Assembly (NCBI GenBank): GCA_964549275.1
Contig: CAZJUP010000014.1
Span: 1 to 63,542, forward strand
Origin: CAZJUP01 sp964549275
Lineage (GTDB): Bacteria; Fidelibacterota; Marinisomatia; Marinisomatales; TCS55
Reading direction: 5' to 3'
Length of the DNA stretch: 63,542 bases
Part shown: positions 34,246 to 44,185 of the stretch, piece by piece
Layout of the letters: each line of letters opens with the position of its first letter
How positions within the stretch are numbered: position 1 is the stretch's first letter
Program-made: the position numbers and the translations under genes
The notes under the pieces: generated by a model
What the model saw: only the letters and a program-made list of their open reading frames with translations
The model's database searches: none
Told to the model about the DNA's origin: nothing

Positions 34246-35609
34246 TGTTTTTCCTCTTTGTTAATTTTTCGAACGACAATACGATTACCATCAACGGTCA
34301 TAACTTTTACAGGGCTTTTCTTTTCGATAAAATCACCTTCGCTAACAACAAAAATTCTTTGGTGATTTACAACAACCCATCCTGACGGTCGCAGATCGGT
34401 TTGAGCCAATCCCACTTCTCCTTTTAATTCTTCAAGTCCGAGAGACGTGCTAAACCCTTCTTCCGATTTCTCTAACCCCGGGGCAGTTAGTTTTTTCCAG
34501 AATGTTGTTTTTGTCATTAATCGGAAAAGGAGAAACAGTCCGATAATACCGCCAATTATTCCAATGGTTAACCCCCACAACGCCATGGTCTCAATATTAT
34601 CTCCAACGGGAATGTCAGGAAGCAAGAGTTCATACAACCCCCACAATATAAGTACAATTCCACCAATCCCTGCGACTCCAAATCCGGGGATAAACAGCAT
34701 TTCTATCAGGATTAAAATGACACCGGCCAATAAAATAATCATGTCGGTCATGGTTGCCAATTCTGCGATGTAAGAAGCCCCCAAAGACAAGGCAAGGCAA
34801 ATAAGACCCACCGTGCCGGGAATGCCCCACCCCGGGCTTTGAAGCTCAAATAATATGCCCAAAAATCCAAAGGTTGTTAATAGGGAGGCAACGACGGGAT
34901 TTGTTAAAAAACGTACAAAAGCTTCAGACCAATTTTCGGTTGTACTTTTTACTTCAGATTCCTTTAAATCCAGTGCGATGAGAACATCGTCAAATGTTTC
35001 AGTTTTTTTATCGGCAATCTTATATTTTAGGGCCTGTTCAGTGGTGAGGGTAATCAGTTTTCCTTCTTTTCTCCCTTCCAAATCAGTGACGAGAACGGAG
35101 TCTCCATCAATCCATAATTTAGAAAAATAAAGGTCTTCGTCGACCATTCCCTTTGCGATTGTTACATTTCTATTTCGTTTTTCAGCTGTGGATGCCATTT
35201 CTTCCCGCATATAGCTTATGACTTTTTCACTGGCTTTTTTTCCTGACATATCTACAGCCGTGGCGGCACCTATGGTACCACCGCCGGTCATATAAATCGT
35301 TTCACAAGACAATGAAATAAGAGCTCCGGCAGAAATGGCCCTTCGATTAATGAAGGCAACGGTAGGGACTGTTGAACTGAGAATAGCATCTTTAATTTGC
35401 GTTGCTGCATCCAATCTGCCTCCAAAAGTATCAATATCAAATATGATAGCAGATGCACCATTGTTTTCTGCCATTTGTATACTTCTTTCAATAAAAGGAG
35501 GAAGCCCTAAATCGATGGTATCATGAATAGGAACTCGGTAAACACTGCTGGCATTTAAAAGCGTTTGGGCGATAAATATAATAATCGAAAGAAAGCGGCT
35601 TTTCTTCAT
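34242..35609 (-). CDS. NfeD-type membrane protease partner of flotillin
   Basis: NfeD1b-type protein of 455 residues from the ATG at 35609 (the ATG at 35666 adds 19 residues before the signal peptide). N-terminal signal or anchor, then a ClpP-like serine protease domain: FDIDTFGGRLDAA, the nucleophile Ser in RRAISAGALISL, and a Lys in EKRNRN as the probable partner; four to five membrane helices around 245-370, and a C-terminal OB-fold (NfeD domain, last 60 residues). Upstream of floA with a 4-base overlap, the usual pairing. Confidence 0.92.
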   Translation of the reverse strand: MKKSRFLSIIIFIAQTLLNASSVYRVPIHDTIDLGLPPFIERSIQMAENNGASAIIFDIDTFGGRLDAATQIKDAILSSTVPTVAFINRRAISAGALISLSCETIYMTGGGTIGAATAVDMSGKKASEKVISYMREEMASTAEKRNRNVTIAKGMVDEDLYFSKLWIDGDSVLVTDLEGRKEGKLITLTTEQALKYKIADKKTETFDDVLIALDLKESEVKSTTENWSEAFVRFLTNPVVASLLTTFGFLGILFELQSPGWGIPGTVGLICLALSLGASYIAELATMTDMIILLAGVILILIEMLFIPGFGVAGIGGIVLILWGLYELLLPDIPVGDNIETMALWGLTIGIIGGIIGLFLLFRLMTKTTFWKKLTAPGLEKSEEGFSTSLGLEELKGEVGLAQTDLRPSGWVVVNHQRIFVVSEGDFIEKKSPVKVMTVDGNRIVVRKINKEEKQ

Positions 35610-35693
35610 AAAAGAGTTTACCTTTTTATTTAACATAAAAACAATGGCAAGAGATGGAAATTCCATTAGAATTCCCTAATTTTCAGTGCTAAA

Positions 35694-36554
35694 ATGGAAA
35701 TGAAAGACAAATTTACCTATTGGATTCTTTCCACACTTTCAAAATTGTTTTACCACATGAGTTTTTCCCGTAGAACTCAGGTTGCTAATCGATTGGCTGC
35801 AACCGCTTTCAACAGGGTGCCAATCCGAAAATCCATGGCAATAAAAAATATGAAACGGGCATTTCCTCAAAAGAACGATCGGTGGATTTATAATACCTTA
35901 AAAAAATGTTACCGTATTTTTTCCATGAATTTTATTCAATTTCTTGCGCTTCCCATTTCCTATGATTCTCGCCAGATCAGGGTCGTCGGTAGGCACTTTT
36001 TTGATGAAGCGATTTCACGAGGAAAAGGCGTATTGCTGGTCACAGGACATTTTGGCTTATGGGAAATGTTAGCTGCTTGGCTGGGAGAAAATGGATATCC
36101 TTGTTATGGTATTATTGCCAAACAAAAAAATGCGGGAGGAGATAAATTTTTTAAAAACCTCCGAAGCCTCATAGGAATGAATCAAATCTATCGAAATTCT
36201 GTTCGAGATTCTATGTATAGAGTTTTGCAGGAAAAGAATGTGCTTATTTTAGCCAGCGATCAGGATGCCAGACACCATGGTGTCTTTGTTGATTTTTTTA
36301 ATCAACCCTCTTCCACGCCAAAAGGTGTAGCTATTTTTCATATGCGAACAAAGTCCCCCATGGTTTTTTGCACAGCACGACTCAAGGAACCTAGAACAGT
36401 TGTTATAGAATTTGAACCCGTTCCTGTAAATGGGAAAGCCACAATCGAATCCATTACCCAAGCATATACTACTCTATTAGAAAATAAAGTCAGAGCGTAT
36501 CCGGATCATTATTTTTGGTTTCATAGAAAATGGAAAACTAAACCGACTTTCTAA
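35694..36554 (+). CDS. lpxL: LpxL/HtrB-type lipid A secondary acyltransferase
   Basis: Inner-membrane acyltransferase that adds a secondary acyl chain to lipid A. Length 286 is near the family (about 300). The HX4E motif is HFGLWE in VTGHFGLWEML near residue 117; DQDARHHGVFVDFF near 185-198 and the C-terminal PDHYFWFHRKWK complete the LpxL pattern. Start ATG 35694 or the next ATG at 35700. tsaC follows with a one-base overlap. Divergent from nfeD across about 84 bases. Confidence 0.88.
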   Translation: MEMKDKFTYWILSTLSKLFYHMSFSRRTQVANRLAATAFNRVPIRKSMAIKNMKRAFPQKNDRWIYNTLKKCYRIFSMNFIQFLALPISYDSRQIRVVGRHFFDEAISRGKGVLLVTGHFGLWEMLAAWLGENGYPCYGIIAKQKNAGGDKFFKNLRSLIGMNQIYRNSVRDSMYRVLQEKNVLILASDQDARHHGVFVDFFNQPSSTPKGVAIFHMRTKSPMVFCTARLKEPRTVVIEFEPVPVNGKATIESITQAYTTLLENKVRAYPDHYFWFHRKWKTKPTF

Positions 36555-37135
36555 TGGACAGAATACTCTCTAATGATAAGCATGCTATTGGGATCGCAGG
36601 AAATGCCATTCTTTATGGGGGAGTCATTGTATATCCCACAGATACATTGTATGGGTTTGGTGTCGATGCGCGGAATGAAAATGCCATTAATAAGTTAAAC
36701 AAAATTAAAAACAGAACAGGGCCCATCAGTGTTGTGGCTCCCGATTTAGCCACAGTATTATCTTGGACAACATTGGAGCCCTTGGAATGGGACTTGGTTA
36801 AACAATATCTCAGAGGAAAGACCACAATAATTTTGCCGGTAAAAGACGGAATTGTTCATCCTAAAATTATGGGAGAGGGAAATACTCTTGGTATTCGAAT
36901 CCCTGCTGATTCTTTTGGTCCATTATTGACCCATAAGCTTGGGTTCCCAATCACCACAACAAGTGTCAATAAAACAGATCAATTACCGTTAAACGATCCT
37001 AAAAAAATAGAAGAATCTTTTGGCAATTATATAGATATTCTTATCGATAAAGGACCGTTACCGGAGTCGAGAGGATCCACAATATACAAATTGGAGAAAT
37101 CTAAATTAGTTGTTGTTCGAAGTGGAAGCAAATGA
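36554..37135 (+). CDS. tsaC: L-threonylcarbamoyladenylate synthase (Sua5/YrdC/TsaC)
   Basis: Makes threonylcarbamoyl-AMP for the t6A modification of tRNAs decoding ANN codons. 193 residues. PTDTLYGFGVDAR near 28-40, KIKNRTGPISVV, LGIRIPADS and TTSVNKTDQLP match the YrdC fold; the KxR/T nucleotide-binding residues lie in that set. One-base overlap with lpxL. Confidence 0.92.
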   Translation: MDRILSNDKHAIGIAGNAILYGGVIVYPTDTLYGFGVDARNENAINKLNKIKNRTGPISVVAPDLATVLSWTTLEPLEWDLVKQYLRGKTTIILPVKDGIVHPKIMGEGNTLGIRIPADSFGPLLTHKLGFPITTTSVNKTDQLPLNDPKKIEESFGNYIDILIDKGPLPESRGSTIYKLEKSKLVVVRSGSK

Positions 37136-37860
37136 AAGCTTTTTTTCTTTATATTTTTTTATTTATATCACTGCTCAGAGGGCAAGTGATTCCATTTACG
37201 GTCGGTGAAATTCTGGAATATGATGTTGAATTTAATTTGGTCCCAGTGGGGCATGCCATTTTAGCTGTGGATGAGATGGATACCCTAAACGGTGTTTCGG
37301 TTTACCATGTGAGTTTTACGGCAAAAACGGGTTGGGTTGGCGATCAGTTTTTTATTATTCGAGATCGTATAGACATTTGGTTGGACGAAGCACATCTCAT
37401 TACACATAAATTGAAAAAGAAAATAAGGGAGGGCGGTTATAAAAGAAGATCTGAAACGGTGATGGATTATAATAATAATATAGCCGTATCCGAACGCGAT
37501 ACCGTAAATATTCTTGGTCCGGTAAGAGACCCTTATTCTATGTTTTATTATTTAAGAATGATTCCTCTCGTTGAAGATAAACCCATGTCATTTATGACCT
37601 ATGAGAATAATAAATCCACCCAATTTAATTTGATTGTTAAAGGAAAAGAAATAATTCATGCCCCCTTAGGCAGTTTTGTATGTACCGTTATAAAACCGTT
37701 TAAAAAGGGGAAATCACTCTTTAAAAACCAGGGAGATATGAAAATCTGGTTTTCTGATGATAAAAAAAAGTTTCCTGTAAAAATTCAAATTAAACTAAAA
37801 TACGGGTCAATGACTCTAATGTTAAAAAAAATCAGCGAAGGAATGATAAAATCAAATTAA
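37132..37860 (+). CDS. DUF3108 periplasmic protein
   Basis: Exported 242-residue protein with an N-terminal signal (about residues 1-17), then a beta-rich domain fitting DUF3108: FTVGEILEYDVEF near 21-33 is the typical opening, and LKLKYGSMTLML closes it. The role is unknown; DUF3108 proteins are small periplasmic barrel-like proteins. It overlaps tsaC by four bases and converges with rseP, sharing a TTAA. Confidence 0.85.
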   Translation: MKAFFLYIFLFISLLRGQVIPFTVGEILEYDVEFNLVPVGHAILAVDEMDTLNGVSVYHVSFTAKTGWVGDQFFIIRDRIDIWLDEAHLITHKLKKKIREGGYKRRSETVMDYNNNIAVSERDTVNILGPVRDPYSMFYYLRMIPLVEDKPMSFMTYENNKSTQFNLIVKGKEIIHAPLGSFVCTVIKPFKKGKSLFKNQGDMKIWFSDDKKKFPVKIQIKLKYGSMTLMLKKISEGMIKSN

Positions 37861-39026
37861 GGGCTAAATAACCGACCGATATCATTCAGAATTACAGTAA
37901 TCATTAATAGAAGCAATAAAGCCATCCCCACTTGTTGTATGGCCATACGAACTCGAAATGTTAATGGTTTTCTGAGGATGCCTTCTATAAGCGTGACCAT
38001 TATATGACCCCCGTCTAATCCGGGGATGGGCAATACATTGATGAAGGCCAGGTTACAGCTTATTAAACCCATAAACATGAGAAGAGGAACCCACCCCGCT
38101 TTTGCCGTTTCCCCTGCAATTTGAGCGATCATAATGGGCCCCCCCAGATCTTTAATTGAAGCTTCTCCGCTCACAAGCATTTTTATTGAAAGCACGATCA
38201 TTCCAAACCCTCGAACAGTAGAAGACCACCCAGCATTCAGACTTTCTGTAATTGAAACCGGAACATATTCGTACTGGGGGTAAATTCCGACAATCCCCAG
38301 AGTGTCGCCTGTATTTGGATTTAAAGTATATGTCGACTCCAACTGTAGAGTTTGAGTTCTGTTTTCTCTGGTGTAGGTTAAGCTTAAGGATTGATTCGGG
38401 CGGTTGTGAATTAATGCTGTGAGCTCTTCCCAGGTTTCAACGGGATTCTCGTCAATATGCGTAATTCTGTCTCCCGGTCTTACACCGGATTTTTCAGCCG
38501 GCATAGAGGGGACAACCTCCGCTATGACAGGCTCGTTAGAAACAATGGGCTTCCCGGTATAATATGAAACACCGGTAAAAATGAAAAATGCCAAAACTAT
38601 ATTCATAATAACACCCGCACTCATAAACCATATTTGCGCAAGGCGGGATTTACTCATGAGTTCATCCGGTTCGTGCTTTATATCTGTATCTAAGCTTTCA
38701 TCGATTATTCCGGCAACCTTTACGTAGCCACCCAAAGGTAAAACAGCCAGGCAATATTCTGTCAGGCTTCCTTTTCTTCCAGGACGTGATAAAAAGGTTT
38801 TTTTAACGGGTTGCCACGTAAATTTTCCTTTATCATTTTTTTTGAAAAAGAAAAATCGAAAATTCCAGCCCCCAGGTACCGATGTAAAGGTAATGAGCCG
38901 GGGAGGGTACCCAATTGAAAAACGATTTACCCGAACACCAATAGAGCGAGCTGCTAAATAATGCCCCAGTTCGTGGACGAATATTAATACGCCCAATACA
39001 ATAATTGTTGCCCAAAGTGTAGTCAT
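37857..39026 (-). CDS. rseP: Site-2 intramembrane metalloprotease RseP
   Basis: Zinc intramembrane protease that releases envelope-stress factors. The HExxH motif is HELGH at 18-22, the conserved third ligand region is NVLPIPGLDGGH near residue 345, and one PDZ domain lies about residues 160-245 (PAEKSGVRPGDRI). Four membrane helices expected. 389 residues. Upstream of it, dxr and the lpx genes form one transcript. Its substrate here is not in the window. Confidence 0.95.
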   Translation of the reverse strand: MTTLWATIIVLGVLIFVHELGHYLAARSIGVRVNRFSIGYPPRLITFTSVPGGWNFRFFFFKKNDKGKFTWQPVKKTFLSRPGRKGSLTEYCLAVLPLGGYVKVAGIIDESLDTDIKHEPDELMSKSRLAQIWFMSAGVIMNIVLAFFIFTGVSYYTGKPIVSNEPVIAEVVPSMPAEKSGVRPGDRITHIDENPVETWEELTALIHNRPNQSLSLTYTRENRTQTLQLESTYTLNPNTGDTLGIVGIYPQYEYVPVSITESLNAGWSSTVRGFGMIVLSIKMLVSGEASIKDLGGPIMIAQIAGETAKAGWVPLLMFMGLISCNLAFINVLPIPGLDGGHIMVTLIEGILRKPLTFRVRMAIQQVGMALLLLLMITVILNDIGRLFSP

Positions 39027-39092
39027 GTTTTTATTTTTCTTTTAGAAATGGTTTCGACGCTTTATGTTAAGTTTAGTTCCGGATAAAAAATA

Positions 39093-40247
39093 TTACCGTA
39101 TTTTATAATGATTTACAAATGTTGTTGTCCAGGTTTCAAGCTGCAGTAAATCTTCCAAATGAGGATGTTCGATCCAATCATGTTTATCACAGGCTGTTTC
39201 AATAATAGCGGGTATGTCTAAAAAATCGATTTTTCCCCTTAAAAATCGATAGACGGCCTGTTCATTGGCAACATTAAGAACAGCAGGTGTAGTTCCTCCC
39301 TGTTTCAAAGCATCATAGGCCAGCTGAATACAAGGGAATCGTTTATAATCTGGTGCTTCGAAATTCAACTTTCCAATCTTTATGAGATCCAACTTTTCCC
39401 AATCGGCATTTTTATGGTTGGGGAATGTGAGAGCATACTGAATGGGGACTTTCATATCGGGGACTCCCAATTGCGCTTTAACGGAGCCATCTTTGAATTC
39501 CACCATTGAATGGATAATTGATTCAGGATGAACCACAATCTCGATTTGAGAAGATTTAACATCAAATAACCATCTTGCCTCAATCACTTCTAATCCTTTG
39601 TTCATCATAGATGCCGAGTCTATTGTGATTTTTTCTCCCATTTCCCAATTAGGATGATTCAGGGCTTCTTTTGGAGTAATTGTTCCAAATGTTTCGATAG
39701 GTCGAGTACGGAACGGTCCACCACTTCCCGTTAGGATTAACGATTTGACATCGTCCATTTTCTCTCCGGCGAGACATTGCCAAATGGCGGAATGTTCACT
39801 GTCTACAGGATAAATGTTGGCCTTTGTTTTTTGCTTTTCACGGTTGATAAGATCTCCGGCCATGACGAGACTTTCTTTATTACTCAAAGCCACATGGACA
39901 CCGGACTGTATAGCATTTAGCGTGGGTTCCATCCCCGAGGATCCAACCAAGCCATTCAGTAAAATATCAGTATGGGATCTCCTTGCTAATTCTAAAAGAC
40001 CTTCTCGACCATGTAATATTTCAATGGATGTATTTTTTAATCCATTGTTAACAACATCAAATGCTTCGGGGTCGACAATAGCAACCGCCTCAGGAAACCA
40101 TTGCTTAGCTTGTTGAACCAGGCGAATCCCGTTCTTGTTTGCGGAAAGACCTGTAATTGTAAATTCTTCTTTTAATTTTTCAAGGACGCGCAAGGCATTG
40201 AGACCTATGGTTCCTGTGGAACCTAATATTGTAATTTGTTTTACCAT
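39093..40247 (-). CDS. dxr: 1-deoxy-D-xylulose-5-phosphate reductoisomerase
   Basis: Second step of the MEP isoprenoid pathway (NADPH-dependent). 384 residues. The NADPH motif LGSTGTIG lies near residues 8-15; VDSEHSAIWQCL, MGEKITIDSASMMNKGLEVIEA and the C-terminal Tyr/His-rich helices fit. The reading frame starts at 40247, three bases after the previous gene. Supplies isoprenoids for the UppS product made from the same operon. Confidence 0.97.
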   Translation of the reverse strand: MVKQITILGSTGTIGLNALRVLEKLKEEFTITGLSANKNGIRLVQQAKQWFPEAVAIVDPEAFDVVNNGLKNTSIEILHGREGLLELARRSHTDILLNGLVGSSGMEPTLNAIQSGVHVALSNKESLVMAGDLINREKQKTKANIYPVDSEHSAIWQCLAGEKMDDVKSLILTGSGGPFRTRPIETFGTITPKEALNHPNWEMGEKITIDSASMMNKGLEVIEARWLFDVKSSQIEIVVHPESIIHSMVEFKDGSVKAQLGVPDMKVPIQYALTFPNHKNADWEKLDLIKIGKLNFEAPDYKRFPCIQLAYDALKQGGTTPAVLNVANEQAVYRFLRGKIDFLDIPAIIETACDKHDWIEHPHLEDLLQLETWTTTFVNHYKIR

Positions 40248-40250
40248 GGC

Positions 40251-40958
40251 TTAGAATGGATATATATCTATTGTAACGCCTATAACTTTAGTATTTAAAT
40301 ATAATTGAGGAGAGATACTTATGAATTTTACACGAAATCTGGCACCAGCTTTTACGTAGGATATATTTCCTGAAATTGAGGGTGACACTTCACTTCCCTT
40401 TGTAGAATAAATAATTGTACGAATTAATGTCGTTCCCCACGAGAAAAATATAGGGACTTTTCTAAATAAAAAAGATCGTTGAATGTTTGCATCAACGGAC
40501 TTCAATTGCAGCTGTCCGGAGGTTTCCAATCTCCCCAACCCTAAATTAAATGTCCAATTGGGGTAAGTATCCTGTTTAATAAAATTTAGACTCAGGCCAA
40601 ACCCCATAATTTGAGTGTGCGAACTATCTGCGCTGAAGCCGCTCATGGCTCCTTTGAAAGATAAGTTTGGTGTTATCAGGATATGGCCATTGAACACAGG
40701 GACTAATGAAAGTGCGGAATTTGAAAAGGATGACCCTGTCAAATCAATTGCACCATGAAACCCCATTCCTAATTGAATACGGTTTGTTTCATTAAAAAGT
40801 ATAAATGGGCTGTGGCCGGTAGCAAGCCCACCCTGATATAAAACGGGCAGCACTTCTGTCTTAAACTCCGAAGTATTCACTGAATTTAAATTGAATTGAG
40901 TCCACTGAGCTGTAACCGTAGAAAAAATAGTTAAAAACGTGAATAAGAAAGATTTCAT
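40251..40958 (-). CDS. Probable outer membrane beta-barrel protein in the lpx operon
   Basis: A 235-residue protein from ATG 40958 with a signal peptide (MKSFLFTFLTIFSTVTAQ); an ATG at 40982 would overlap lpxA by four bases and adds eight residues. The mature part has repeated amphipathic strands rich in Ser, Gly and Phe and ends in VTIDIYPF, so an outer-membrane barrel is likely. Not a recognised family. It is inserted between lpxA and dxr, where cdsA or other genes sit in some relatives. Confidence 0.75.
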   Translation of the reverse strand: MKSFLFTFLTIFSTVTAQWTQFNLNSVNTSEFKTEVLPVLYQGGLATGHSPFILFNETNRIQLGMGFHGAIDLTGSSFSNSALSLVPVFNGHILITPNLSFKGAMSGFSADSSHTQIMGFGLSLNFIKQDTYPNWTFNLGLGRLETSGQLQLKSVDANIQRSFLFRKVPIFFSWGTTLIRTIIYSTKGSEVSPSISGNISYVKAGARFRVKFISISPQLYLNTKVIGVTIDIYPF

Positions 40959-40978
40959 TTTCCAGACCAAATATGGAT

Positions 40979-41767
40979 TCAAATAATCCCGCGATCACTG
41001 GACTCGATAAAACGTATAATATATTTTTCTTCCGGAGTGCTGAAAGAAGTTTTTTTCATGGATTCAAGTGCTGCTGATCGGGTAGATTTTCCAAGAAAAT
41101 ATGATTTATATATATTCTTAATTTTTTTCCGAGTTTCTTCGGAGAATCCTCTGCGCTGTAGCCCGACTCGATTAATGCCACCAAAACGGAGAGGCTCTCC
41201 CGCAGCAAGAATATAAGGGGGAACATCCTGTACGATTCGATAACCACCACCGATAAAAGCATGTTTCCCAATTTTGCAGAATTGATGAACCAAAACTCCA
41301 CCACCTAAAGAAGCCCAATCTCCAATGGTTACATGCCCGCCCAATGTCACGAGATTTGCCAGAATGACATTGTTCCCCACAATGCAGTCATGGGCAATAT
41401 GGACACTGGCCATGAGAAGAACATCATTACCGATTTCTGTTATACCGTGGGCTGCGGTTCCCCGGTTAATGGTTGTGGACTCTCGAATTGTAACCCGGTC
41501 ACCGATCAGAGTCTTTGTCTGTTCCCCCCCATACTTTAAATCTTGCGGTGCTTCGCCGATTGAACAGGTGTGGAAAATTCTGCAATCACGTCCAATTGAT
41601 GTCCCTGTACACAGGGTATTAAAATTCCCAATGGAGGTATTTGATCCGATGGTTACACCGTCTTCAATGACGGAATATGCGCCAATAGTTACATTTTCAC
41701 CTAGTCTAGCTTTAGGTGATACCAGTGCCGTATTATGAATAGAAATTCTAACCTCCGGCTCGATCAA
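40979..41767 (-). CDS. lpxA: UDP-N-acetylglucosamine acyltransferase
   Basis: First step of lipid A synthesis: transfers 3-hydroxyacyl from ACP to UDP-GlcNAc. 262 residues with left-handed beta-helix hexapeptide repeats (GENVTIGAYSVI, IGSNTSIG and so on), the catalytic His in VHIAHDC near residue 120, and a C-terminal helical part. It overlaps lpxC-fabZ by 20 bases. Acyl-chain length and sugar specificity cannot be read here. Confidence 0.96.
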   Translation of the reverse strand: MIEPEVRISIHNTALVSPKARLGENVTIGAYSVIEDGVTIGSNTSIGNFNTLCTGTSIGRDCRIFHTCSIGEAPQDLKYGGEQTKTLIGDRVTIRESTTINRGTAAHGITEIGNDVLLMASVHIAHDCIVGNNVILANLVTLGGHVTIGDWASLGGGVLVHQFCKIGKHAFIGGGYRIVQDVPPYILAAGEPLRFGGINRVGLQRRGFSEETRKKIKNIYKSYFLGKSTRSAALESMKKTSFSTPEEKYIIRFIESSDRGII

Positions 41768-43160
41768 CGACTGAGGCCATTAACATTGATTCGGCCACCA
41801 GCTTATCTCCTACATATGCCTTCCCCAATAATTTTGCAGACCCTAACCTAAAACGAAGGAGTTGAAGTTCTAATCTAAGGGCGTCTCCCGGAACGACAGG
41901 TTGTCGAAACTTGGATTTTTCTATAGCAGAGAAAAACATATTCTTCTTCATTGGGTCATCTACAGAGTTTAACACAAGAAAAGCTCCGGCCTGAGCAAAT
42001 GCTTCCAAGATTAAAACACCAGGCATAACGGGCTGGTTTGGAAAGTGCCCTTGAAAGAAAGGCTCATTAATCGTTACATTTTTTAAAGCTGTTAATTTCT
42101 CACCGGGAGTTATATCTAAAATCCTGTCAATCAAAACAAAAGGGTATCGATGGGGGAGCAATTCCAAAATTTCTTTAATATCAACAATTTGCTTTTCATT
42201 TGTATTGTATTTTAGTCGTTGCTGGGCAATCTTTTTTTCATACGTTTTTTTAATGTTTTTTACCAATTCAACATTTGCAGCATGACCGCTTCTGGCGGCT
42301 ATTACATGACCTTTTATAGGCATACCGAGCAGCGCCAGATCTCCAATGAGATCAAGTGTTTTATGCCGAACCGGTTCATTCTTAAATCGAAGAACTTTTC
42401 CATTTAATATGCCATTGGCACCCAAGCTGATATCCCGTTTTATCCCAAACAGGTTTTTTAAATGGTTAGCTTCTTTTTGGTCGATTTCTTTATCAACAAT
42501 TACCACAGCATTATCTAGGTTGCCTCCCTGGATAAGGCCGTTTTCTTTTAAAGCTTCAATTTCGCTTAGAAAACAAAATGTTCTGGAGGGTGCTATTAAG
42601 TCCGCAAAATTTTCTTCTACGTTTTCAATTGTTGTGTATTGGGTTCCGAGGGATTGAAATTTATAATCAATCATAAAAGTGACACGGTACTGGTCAGAGG
42701 GAAGAACATGAATATCCACACCCCTTGCCGAATCAGAATATGCAACCGGCTCATCAATTTCTAAAACAAACCGGGGGACATTTTGTTCGATAATGCCAGC
42801 ATTTTGAATAGCATTTACAAAATCTTTAGAACTCCCATCCATCACGGGGGGTTCTTTTTCTGTGAGTTCAATTAGAACATTGTCCAGCCCCAGCCCTGCA
42901 CAAGCGGCAAGGGCATGCTCAACGGTATGAATTCTTACTCCGTTTTGTTCTATGGTTGTTCCGCGGGAAATATCCACAACATGATCAATATCGGCTTTAA
43001 TCTCGGGACACCCATCTACATCTATTCGGACAAAGCGTATCCCAAAATTTTCCGATGCTGGCTTAAAAGTAATGGTTGTTTCTACCCCTGTGTGAAGCCC
43101 TTGGCCGACGCAGGAAGCCTCTGTTTTCAAAGTACGCTGGTTTTTTGAGAATGTGGTCAT
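41748..43160 (-). CDS. lpxC: LpxC-FabZ fusion (UDP-3-O-acyl-GlcNAc deacetylase / 3-hydroxyacyl-ACP dehydratase)
   Basis: A 470-residue bifunctional protein. The N-terminal LpxC domain (about 1-305) deacetylates UDP-3-O-acyl-GlcNAc, the committed step of lipid A synthesis; zinc His in RIHTVEHALAA near residue 80 and a second set in the RHKTLDLIGD/GHVIAARSGHA region around 265-290. The C-terminal FabZ domain starts near residue 324 with LLPHRYPFVLIDRI and has the catalytic FFQGHFPNQPVMPG block (His and Glu at the LEAFAQAG block). The fusion is common in the FCB group. Confidence 0.96.
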   Translation of the reverse strand: MTTFSKNQRTLKTEASCVGQGLHTGVETTITFKPASENFGIRFVRIDVDGCPEIKADIDHVVDISRGTTIEQNGVRIHTVEHALAACAGLGLDNVLIELTEKEPPVMDGSSKDFVNAIQNAGIIEQNVPRFVLEIDEPVAYSDSARGVDIHVLPSDQYRVTFMIDYKFQSLGTQYTTIENVEENFADLIAPSRTFCFLSEIEALKENGLIQGGNLDNAVVIVDKEIDQKEANHLKNLFGIKRDISLGANGILNGKVLRFKNEPVRHKTLDLIGDLALLGMPIKGHVIAARSGHAANVELVKNIKKTYEKKIAQQRLKYNTNEKQIVDIKEILELLPHRYPFVLIDRILDITPGEKLTALKNVTINEPFFQGHFPNQPVMPGVLILEAFAQAGAFLVLNSVDDPMKKNMFFSAIEKSKFRQPVVPGDALRLELQLLRFRLGSAKLLGKAYVGDKLVAESMLMASVVDRAGG

Positions 43161-43169
43161 TTCAGAAAT

Positions 43170-44174
43170 TTATTTTAATGTGTTTTCCAGTAATGAAAGT
43201 CTTTTTTTAAACAATTGGATTTGAGCGTAAGCAGCGTCTCTTTTGTTTGTCTCCCTGATTTCGCGTGCGGGCATTCCTGAATAAATTTTATTTCCGGGGA
43301 GAGATTTAGTAATACCTGATTTTGCAGCAAACATGGCTTTTTCGCCAATTGTAACATGGTCAGAAACGCCGGATTGTCCGCCAAATACGCAAAATTCACC
43401 AATTTGGGAACTGCCGGCTATTGTAACGTGGGCGGTGAGCAGGCACCCTTTACCCAAAGTCACATTATGAGCAATATGCACGTTATTGTCCAATTTGCAT
43501 CCATCACCTATAACCGTGTCACCGATCGTGCCACGGTCTATTGTACAATTTGCACCCATTTCAACATTATTCCCAACAAGAACATTCCCGTTCTGGGGTA
43601 TCTTGTGATGTTGGTCACCTTCGGTTACGTATCCATATCCATCAGAACCGATTACAGTCCCGCTTTGAAACCGACAATTATTTCCGACTTCACAACCATG
43701 ATATATATGAATATTGGCATCTAAAATAGTGTGAGGTCCAATATGTGTATTGTGTCCGATGATGCAGTGAGAGCCTATAATGGCGTTATCAGATATCTGG
43801 GCTCCTGGTTCAACAACTGCAAAAGGACCAATGGAAACATTTTTACCCAATAAGGCATCCCGAGAGATGACAGCGGTGGAGTGAATACCTGAAGGGATAT
43901 TTAATTTTGGCGCAAATTCATTTAAAATTTTTGCCATGGCAAGTTGCGGGTTTGAAACCAATATTCCATCCCGGTTTTTGAGCAGGGATTCTTTGCTTGT
44001 AATTAAAGCAGATGCCTGGGTGTGGTCGGCATATTTTCCATATTTCGGATTAGCCAGAAAGGTAATGGTTCCTGGTTTCCCGTTTTGGATGACAGAAACT
44101 CCCTCAATAGGAAGTTCGGGGTTACCAAATAAGGTGCCCCCGACTAGCTCGGCTAATTTTTTTAGCGCGATCAA
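43170..44174 (-). CDS. lpxD: UDP-3-O-(3-hydroxyacyl)glucosamine N-acyltransferase
   Basis: Third step of lipid A synthesis. 334 residues. N-terminal uridine-binding domain, then hexapeptide repeats with the catalytic His in NVHIAHNVTLG near residue 235, and a short C-terminal helix that ends in KKRLSLLENTLK. Between ompH and lpxC in the operon, 9 bases from lpxC. Confidence 0.96.
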   Translation of the reverse strand: MIALKKLAELVGGTLFGNPELPIEGVSVIQNGKPGTITFLANPKYGKYADHTQASALITSKESLLKNRDGILVSNPQLAMAKILNEFAPKLNIPSGIHSTAVISRDALLGKNVSIGPFAVVEPGAQISDNAIIGSHCIIGHNTHIGPHTILDANIHIYHGCEVGNNCRFQSGTVIGSDGYGYVTEGDQHHKIPQNGNVLVGNNVEMGANCTIDRGTIGDTVIGDGCKLDNNVHIAHNVTLGKGCLLTAHVTIAGSSQIGEFCVFGGQSGVSDHVTIGEKAMFAAKSGITKSLPGNKIYSGMPAREIRETNKRDAAYAQIQLFKKRLSLLENTLK

Positions 44175-44185
44175 AAGGGGTTTTG